A DNA stretch of 64,000 nucleotides from Paenibacillus sp. RUD330. Its GTDB lineage: Bacteria; Bacillota; Bacilli; Paenibacillales; Paenibacillaceae. The notes below the pieces were generated by a model, which saw nothing but the letters and a program-made list of their open reading frames with translations, had not been told where the DNA came from and did not search any database. The first letter of the stretch is position 1, and every line of letters begins with the position of its first letter. Below are positions 59,778 to 64,000 of this stretch, piece after piece. Where the stretch lies: NCBI RefSeq assembly GCF_002243345.2, contig NZ_CP022655.2:5388001-5452000 (forward strand), read 5' to 3'. Position numbers and translations under genes: made by a program.

Positions 59778-59810
59778 AGCCGAAGCGGCTTGGCCGCTTC
59801 GGCTTTTTTT
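59778..59810 (+). terminator. Terminator after the AraC-linked SDR
   Basis: AGCCGAAGCGGC and GCCGCTTCGGCT form a perfect 12-bp stem with a TTG loop, followed by TTTTTT. Confidence 0.95.
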
Positions 59811-60002
59811 ATCCGCCTGAGCCTGCCTGTAGAATTCGATCCCGTCGGGCCATCGATATCCCTGTCTCGAATCGTCCCGCCGCAATGCTCCGTCTGTCTA
59901 ATCCCCCGCTCCAAGCCGGCCATCATGTCCACCTGTCCCGACTCGCACGTCCCGCAGCCGATCCGACCTGAATAGGCCAGGAGCGGAATCGGCATCCTAG
60001 GG

Positions 60003-60054
60003 TTGAACCTGCGCATCTATTCCTCTATAATACTGAATAAATGTTCAGTATTAT
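60003..60054 (+). promoter_or_regulatory. Promoter with 28-bp TetR operator
   Basis: TTGAAC (60003-60008), a 17-bp spacer and TATAAT (60026-60031). A perfect inverted repeat with 11-bp arms, ATAATACTGAA-6-TTCAGTATTAT (60027-60054), starts inside the -10. This is the expected layout for autorepression by the TetR gene that follows. Confidence 0.85.
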
Positions 60055-60083
60055 TTCACCGCCCGAATCGAGGTGACGCCACG

Positions 60084-60683
60084 GTGAACAAAAAGCAGCA
60101 GCAGACCGAGCAGACAAAGAAAAAGATCGCCGAAGCAGCGCGGACGCTGTTCATTCAAAAGGGATACAAGGCCACATCGATCGACGAGATCGTCAAGGCG
60201 ACCGGCTGCAGCGCCGGCAACATCTATTATCATTTCAAGAACAAGGAAGGCCTTATTCTCCATCTGCTGGACGAATGGAATCAGGAATGGGAAGAGACAT
60301 GGCTGGCGCAGGAGCATCGCTACGAGACCGCGATCGAGAAGCTGTACGGGATGGCCGAGCATCTGGCTCTCGATCAGTGGAACCACCCTCTGGCCAAAGC
60401 CGTCGACGAGTTCTTCAACCTTTCGGACAAAACATCGGATGTGGAAGAACGGATGAGCGAGATCGTCCAGGGGTATCTTCTCTTCAACCGCCAGCTGCTC
60501 CAGAAAGGCATCGACAGCGGAGAGTTCGCCGTCGCGGACGTGGATGCCGCGGCCATGATTCTGGACAGCCTGCTGTACGGCCTCAGCCAGCATACCCGGC
60601 GGATGCGGCGCGACGAAGCGCTTGCCGCATATCGAACGGCCATGGAGATGCTCTTGCACGGCATCGCCAAGGCGGCCCGTTAG
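60084..60683 (+). CDS. TetR family regulator of the Bmr-like efflux gene
   Basis: Repressor of 199 aa. N-terminal HTH: AARTLFIQKGYKATSIDEIVKATGCSAGNIYYHFKNKEGLI (recognition helix AGNIYYHF). The C-terminal helical ligand domain (about 75-195) matches TetR_C-type proteins. GTG start at 60084 with GAGGTGACG upstream. A 28-bp palindrome covers its promoter. The MFS efflux gene follows in the same direction after 72 bp with a terminator between, so partial read-through or a second promoter would serve the pump. Induction by pump substrates is the likely logic. Confidence 0.92.
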   Translation: MNKKQQQTEQTKKKIAEAARTLFIQKGYKATSIDEIVKATGCSAGNIYYHFKNKEGLILHLLDEWNQEWEETWLAQEHRYETAIEKLYGMAEHLALDQWNHPLAKAVDEFFNLSDKTSDVEERMSEIVQGYLLFNRQLLQKGIDSGEFAVADVDAAAMILDSLLYGLSQHTRRMRRDEALAAYRTAMEMLLHGIAKAAR

Positions 60684-60696
60684 CCGCCTTTTTTTC
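60669..60696 (+). terminator. Terminator overlapping the 3' end of tetR
   Basis: AAGGCGGC (in the last codons) and GCCGCCTT form an 8-bp stem around CCGTTA, followed by a T tract. It could act as an attenuator between tetR and the efflux gene. Confidence 0.75.
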
Positions 60697-60755
60697 GCCA
60701 TAATCTAGAACGGATATTCAGGATTCAATCGCACTTATACGGGGGGATCGACATC

Positions 60756-61985
60756 ATGACTCTATTGCTGAAAAAACGCGGAGCCATCCTGCTCCTTATG
60801 CTCAATCTCTTTTTAGTGTTTACGGGGATCGGCCTCGTCATTCCGATCATGCCGAAGTTCATGGAGCTGCTCGGCATCAACGGCAGCCTGGTCGGACTGC
60901 TTGTAGCCGCCTTCTCGCTTACCCAGCTGCTGTTCTCGCCGCTGGCGGGTCGCCTGGCCGATGCTTTCGGCCGCAAGAGGATGATCGTCGCCGGCATGAC
61001 GGTGTTCGCCGTGTCGGAGGCTTTGTTCGGAATGGCCGAGCAGCCGTGGCTGCTGTTCGCCTCCCGGCTGCTTGGCGGCGTCAGCGCCGCCTTGATCATG
61101 CCGGCGGTCATGGCTTACGCGGCGGACGTCACGACCCGCGAAGAGCGCGCGGCCGGTATGGGCTACATCAACGCGGCCATTACGACCGGCTTCATCATCG
61201 GGCCCGGAATCGGCGGCTACATCGCCGAGTTCGGCCTGCGCGTCCCTTTCTACGCCGCAGGCGCAGCAGGATTGATAGCGGCCTGCCTCACCTTTTTCGT
61301 CCTGCAGGAATCCAAGCCGGCCGCCGAGGCCGAAGCGCCGGCCGATGCAGCGCCTTCTCCGGTCAGGCCGCAGAAGGGCCTGGTCGCCCAGCTCCTGACC
61401 GCCCACCGCGAGCCTTATTTCCTCAGCCTGATCGTCGTGTTCACGTTGTCGTTCGGACTCGCCAACTTCGAGACGGTGTTCGGCCTGTTCGTGGACCATC
61501 AGTTCGGATTCGGGCCGAAGGACATCGCTTTCATCATCACGTTCGGTTCCATCGCCGGCGCCGTCGTCCAGGTGACCGCCTTCGGCTGGATCCTGAATCG
61601 GTTCGGCGAGAAGCGCGTCATCACCACCTGCCTGCTGTTTGCCGGCATCTTCATCCTGATGACCTTGTTCGTGCATACGTTCTGGCTCATCTTCGCCGTG
61701 ACCTTCATCGTCTTTCTGGCGATTGACATTCTGCGGCCCGCCATCAGCACCCAGATGTCCATGCTCGCCAAAAACGAGCAGGGCTACGTGGCCGGCCTGA
61801 ATTCGGCCTTCACCAGCCTCGGCAACATTGCGGGACCGATCATCGCCGGTGTCCTGTTCGATGTGAATATTCATTATCCGTATACGCTCGCCAGCATTGT
61901 CCTGCTGCTCTGCTTCGCCATGTCGCTGCGGATGGAGCGCGGACGCCCGCGGGAGACGCCGGAATCCGGACGGCTGCCGAGCTGA
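60756..61985 (+). CDS. Bmr/NorA-like MFS multidrug efflux transporter
   Basis: Proton-driven 12-helix exporter, 409 aa. It reads much like B. subtilis Bmr. Motif A is GRLADAFGRKRMIVAG, and the drug-antiporter motif C region is GFIIGPGIGGYIAEFG. Later blocks GLANFETVFGLFVDHQFGF, DILRPAISTQMSMLAKNEQGYVAGLNSAFTS-type and GPIIAGVLFDVNIHYPY are nearly the same as in Bmr. The loop between the halves is Ala/Pro/Glu-rich. Expected substrates are hydrophobic cations and fluoroquinolones. Likely controlled by the upstream TetR. Ribosome site GGGGGG about 9 nt upstream. Confidence 0.92.
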   Translation: MTLLLKKRGAILLLMLNLFLVFTGIGLVIPIMPKFMELLGINGSLVGLLVAAFSLTQLLFSPLAGRLADAFGRKRMIVAGMTVFAVSEALFGMAEQPWLLFASRLLGGVSAALIMPAVMAYAADVTTREERAAGMGYINAAITTGFIIGPGIGGYIAEFGLRVPFYAAGAAGLIAACLTFFVLQESKPAAEAEAPADAAPSPVRPQKGLVAQLLTAHREPYFLSLIVVFTLSFGLANFETVFGLFVDHQFGFGPKDIAFIITFGSIAGAVVQVTAFGWILNRFGEKRVITTCLLFAGIFILMTLFVHTFWLIFAVTFIVFLAIDILRPAISTQMSMLAKNEQGYVAGLNSAFTSLGNIAGPIIAGVLFDVNIHYPYTLASIVLLLCFAMSLRMERGRPRETPESGRLPS

Positions 61986-62004
61986 TCGGACCAATTGAAA
62001 TCAT

Positions 62005-62032
62005 CCGTTCCGGCGTGCCGGAACGGCTTTTC
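62005..62032 (+). terminator. Terminator after the efflux gene
   Basis: CCGTTCCGGC and GCCGGAACGG form a perfect 10-bp stem with a GT loop, followed by CTTTTC. Confidence 0.8.
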
Positions 62033-62123
62033 AAGGCTCAGCTTGAGTCATCGAGCTTCCTTTTGTTTGGAGCCATACAGCTTATATTCAACTATCAATG
62101 GAAGTGCTGCTGGGCGCGGCCGG

Positions 62124-62678
62124 TTAATGCTGCGGGGCTATATTGTTGTAGATAACGTCAGCCGTCACCTTGCCGGCGCTGAGATCCTGAGAAGTATATC
62201 CGGACACGGCATTCCCGACTTTAAATTCCTTCTGCAGCAGCTCTTCCGATGGCTTGGCCGCTGTTGGACCGTCGATGCCCAGCCTGGTCCGATCACTTAT
62301 CGTCACCCACAGATTGCCGATCTTGAAGCTTTTGCCGTCCGGACTCACTTCGGAGATGACGCCATCAATATTTACCGCGGCTTTCCCCATGGCAGGAGGC
62401 TTCGTTGCGGCTTGCGTAGGCTGGGGAGCCGTCGTCGGAGCCGTCGGGCTCATCGTCAGGATGCCGACCGTCGCCACTGCGCACGCCGCGATCCCCATCG
62501 TCCAGCCGGCCGCCCTTCTTTTCTTCGCGTTCTCCATTTGCCGTTCCCCCTTTTGACTGTTCTTCTCGAACGGAGTTGTCCTTTCCATCTCCCGCATCAG
62601 CTTCTCATACGTCGCTTCCTTGAAGTCCTCGCTGGTCTGCACATTGGACATCGCCGTTTTATAAACAGATTTCTTCAT
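62124..62678 (-). CDS. Putative anti-sigma factor
   Basis: Membrane protein of 184 aa with a cytoplasmic N-terminus (about 1-55, highly charged). One transmembrane helix (about 56-77, WTMGIAACAVATVGILTM) is followed by a Pro/Thr/Ala-rich linker (79-97). The extracellular beta domain (about 98-184) includes VNIDGVISEVSPDGKSFKIGNLWVTISD. Its start overlaps the ECF sigma gene by 20 bp, the usual arrangement for a sigma and its membrane anti-sigma. No zinc-binding HxxxCxxC motif is seen, so it is not of the ZAS class. The signal is unknown. Confidence 0.8.
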   Translation of the reverse strand: MKKSVYKTAMSNVQTSEDFKEATYEKLMREMERTTPFEKNSQKGERQMENAKKRRAAGWTMGIAACAVATVGILTMSPTAPTTAPQPTQAATKPPAMGKAAVNIDGVISEVSPDGKSFKIGNLWVTISDRTRLGIDGPTAAKPSEELLQKEFKVGNAVSGYTSQDLSAGKVTADVIYNNIAPQH

Positions 62679-63156
62679 CCTCCATGCCTCCGATCTTCTC
62701 TTTTAAGAGGGCGCGTCCTCTTGCCAGCCATGTTCCTACCGTTGCGGGCTTGGACTGCATGATGACGGCAATTTCCTGGATCGAATAACCTTCATAATAG
62801 TGCAGGTGAATCGGGATCCGATATTTCTTGTCCAAGGCGAGCACCGCCTGCAAAATCTCGTTTTCCTCCCTGGCGAGGCAGCTGAGGTTTTCCGGAACCG
62901 GGTTTCTGCTCCTGAACCATCCCGTTTTCAGCATATTTTTGCTTTTATTGATCGCGGTTCGAATCAGCCACGCCTTTTCATGCTCTCCGCTTTCGAATAC
63001 AGGGCGCTTTTGCAAATAGGCGAGAAACACTTCCTGCGCCACTTCTTCCGCATCCGCTATATTTTTCAAATAGGCAAAGGCGATTTTGATCAGGCTTTGC
63101 GAATATAAGTCCAAGGCCCGCCGCACAGATTCATTGAGCTCAAATGAATGGCGCAC
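62659..63156 (-). CDS. ECF-type RNA polymerase sigma factor
   Basis: Extracytoplasmic-function sigma factor, 165 aa. Region 2 includes IAFAYLKNIADAEEVAQEVFLAYLQ, with the -10-binding helix following. Region 4 is ILQAVLALDKKYRIPIHLHYYEGYSIQEIAVIMQSKPATVGTWLARGRALLKEKI in type, with the HTH in GYSIQEIAVIMQSKPATVGTWL. The ATG at 63156 has AAAGGGGG upstream. It is co-transcribed with an overlapping membrane anti-sigma gene. A TGAAAA word followed 16 bp later by TTGTAT, upstream of the start, could be an autoregulated ECF promoter, but this is weak. Confidence 0.92.
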   Translation of the reverse strand: MRHSFELNESVRRALDLYSQSLIKIAFAYLKNIADAEEVAQEVFLAYLQKRPVFESGEHEKAWLIRTAINKSKNMLKTGWFRSRNPVPENLSCLAREENEILQAVLALDKKYRIPIHLHYYEGYSIQEIAVIMQSKPATVGTWLARGRALLKEKIGGMEDEEICL

Positions 63157-63406
63157 ATCCGTACCCCCTTTCCCTATGAATACAACTGAGGGCCCCTTTA
63201 TTTTTCATTGCGGCCGATTTTATTTTGGCGAATGGCAATTTCACGCCTTTCATGGCTATGAACGCAAAAAAGGCCGCAGACGACTGCAAGCCAAGACGGA
63301 AAGGCGGTTTCTATTTTTGTCCATTAATATTAAAAATATGGAATGCCGATCCGAGATTAGAGAAGAAGACAATCGGACCAACCATCGGGATAGGGGTGCA
63401 TTTCGG

Positions 63407-64000
63407 ATGAAGATCTACAGCTCGAGCCAGCATGACGTGAATATATACCTGAATTCCAAGCAGCCTGCCGACAAGCCGGCCTTGGTCGCAGGCACGATGC
63501 CCGAACTGCCGCATGACACGGATACCGTGGCGATCAGCCCGGCTGCCAGAGAGCTGGCGGCATCCGATCTGGTGAATCATTCGGCGATCTACTTTGGAAC
63601 CGCCCAAATCAACGATTCGCTGAATCGCCTGCTCGACGGTCAGCCCCCAGAGGTGAAGGAGGCCGCATACGGCATCATTCAATCCAATTTCATTACAGAC
63701 GTGTCCGGGGAAGAGGAGCGGGCGGCTTTGTCCGAATTAGGCCTTGCGCAAGCCAAGTATATGGCGGACAACTACATGAAGGGGAACGATGCGGTTGAAT
63801 TCATGCAGACCATCCGTCAAATCGGAGCGATTGCCAAAACCCGAACCGCAGACCCTGATACGAATGAAATCCGTTATGAAACGCCGCCGCAAAGGCCTGT
63901 TGGAGCTCCGGACGACTATATCGATTTGGCTTATATGATGAAGAAATTCGAGCCGAAAACGCTGGACAAGCTGCAAGAAGCGATAGCCGGCGGAAAAGAC
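63407..64000 (+). CDS. Hypothetical protein, 3' end beyond window
   Basis: Open from the ATG at 63407 to the window edge (198 codons, no stop). Ribosome site AGGGGTG about 9 nt upstream. The protein is soluble, without signal peptide. It contains DTDTVAISPAARELAAS, which resembles the FlgM-type motif (D-x-V-x-I-S-x-x-A-R-E-L). The rest is helical and polar, with ALSELGLAQAKYMADNYM and DAVEFMQTIRQIGAI. I do not recognise the family. The FlgM-like motif alone does not make it an anti-sigma factor, because the same word occurs in other flagellar- or export-associated proteins. Confidence 0.7.
   Translation, partial: MKIYSSSQHDVNIYLNSKQPADKPALVAGTMPELPHDTDTVAISPAARELAASDLVNHSAIYFGTAQINDSLNRLLDGQPPEVKEAAYGIIQSNFITDVSGEEERAALSELGLAQAKYMADNYMKGNDAVEFMQTIRQIGAIAKTRTADPDTNEIRYETPPQRPVGAPDDYIDLAYMMKKFEPKTLDKLQEAIAGGKD

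Overview
The window looks like chromosomal DNA of a GC-rich, spore-forming Firmicute, most likely Paenibacillus or a close relative. The evidence is a multi-CBM GH87 alpha-1,3-glucanase, stalk (copper-amine-oxidase-like N-terminal) proteins, a collagen-like protein with a BclB-type exosporium C-terminus, an orphan KinB-like kinase, AdaA/Ogt and yxlEFG-like genes, strong AGGAGG ribosome sites and frequent GTG/TTG starts. I see no rRNA, tRNA, prophage, IS element or CRISPR array. The genus is inferred from gene content, not from a search.

Layout. 1-9 kb: a VanR/VanS-like two-component pair followed by a VanY-type D,D-carboxypeptidase cut by the window edge; a YjdM-type zinc-ribbon protein; an Lrp regulator; a VOC protein; a decayed aminoglycoside-phosphotransferase-family pseudogene; a yxlEFG-like ABC operon; two small envelope proteins; and the adaA-ogt alkylation-repair operon. 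9-16 kb: a LytS/LytT pair next to a CstA-family transporter with a cre-like site, an aldo/keto reductase and a Fur-box-controlled siderophore-binding lipoprotein. 16-31 kb: a secreted GH87 glucanase, several regulators and oxidoreductases, the collagen-like protein, a stalk/beta-propeller protein, a GT2 glycosyltransferase, the KinB-like kinase and an unrecognised 263-aa protein. 31-44 kb: an ArsR/SRPBCC pair (apparently leaderless), a sulfatase with a GH51-like secreted glycosidase, fbaA, two small coupled genes, adenine deaminase, a CE2-like esterase and mqo.

44-64 kb is rich in redox genes and local regulators: five short-chain dehydrogenases (SDRs), each near its own regulator (TetR, MarR or AraC), a MarR/quinone-oxidoreductase pair and a five-gene SDR-MFS-SDR-SDR-MarR operon with a duplicated 12-bp palindrome upstream. 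It also carries a natural fusion of an isochorismatase-like domain to an SGNH hydrolase, a PspA operon beside an OmpR-type two-component system sharing a 20-bp upstream element, a TetR/Bmr-like efflux pair with a 28-bp palindrome on its promoter, and an ECF sigma/anti-sigma pair. The right edge cuts a hypothetical gene.

How it works together: most modules are small, self-contained regulator-plus-target units with visible operators. Envelope maintenance is a recurring theme (VanRS-VanY, yxlEFG, TCS-PspA, ECF/anti-sigma), as is scavenging of external polysaccharides (GH87, sulfatase/GH51-like, CE2-like esterase). The most promising candidate for an undescribed system is the PspA-TCS module at 54.3-57.6 kb; next come the SDR/MFS/MarR operon and the isochorismatase-SGNH fusion.
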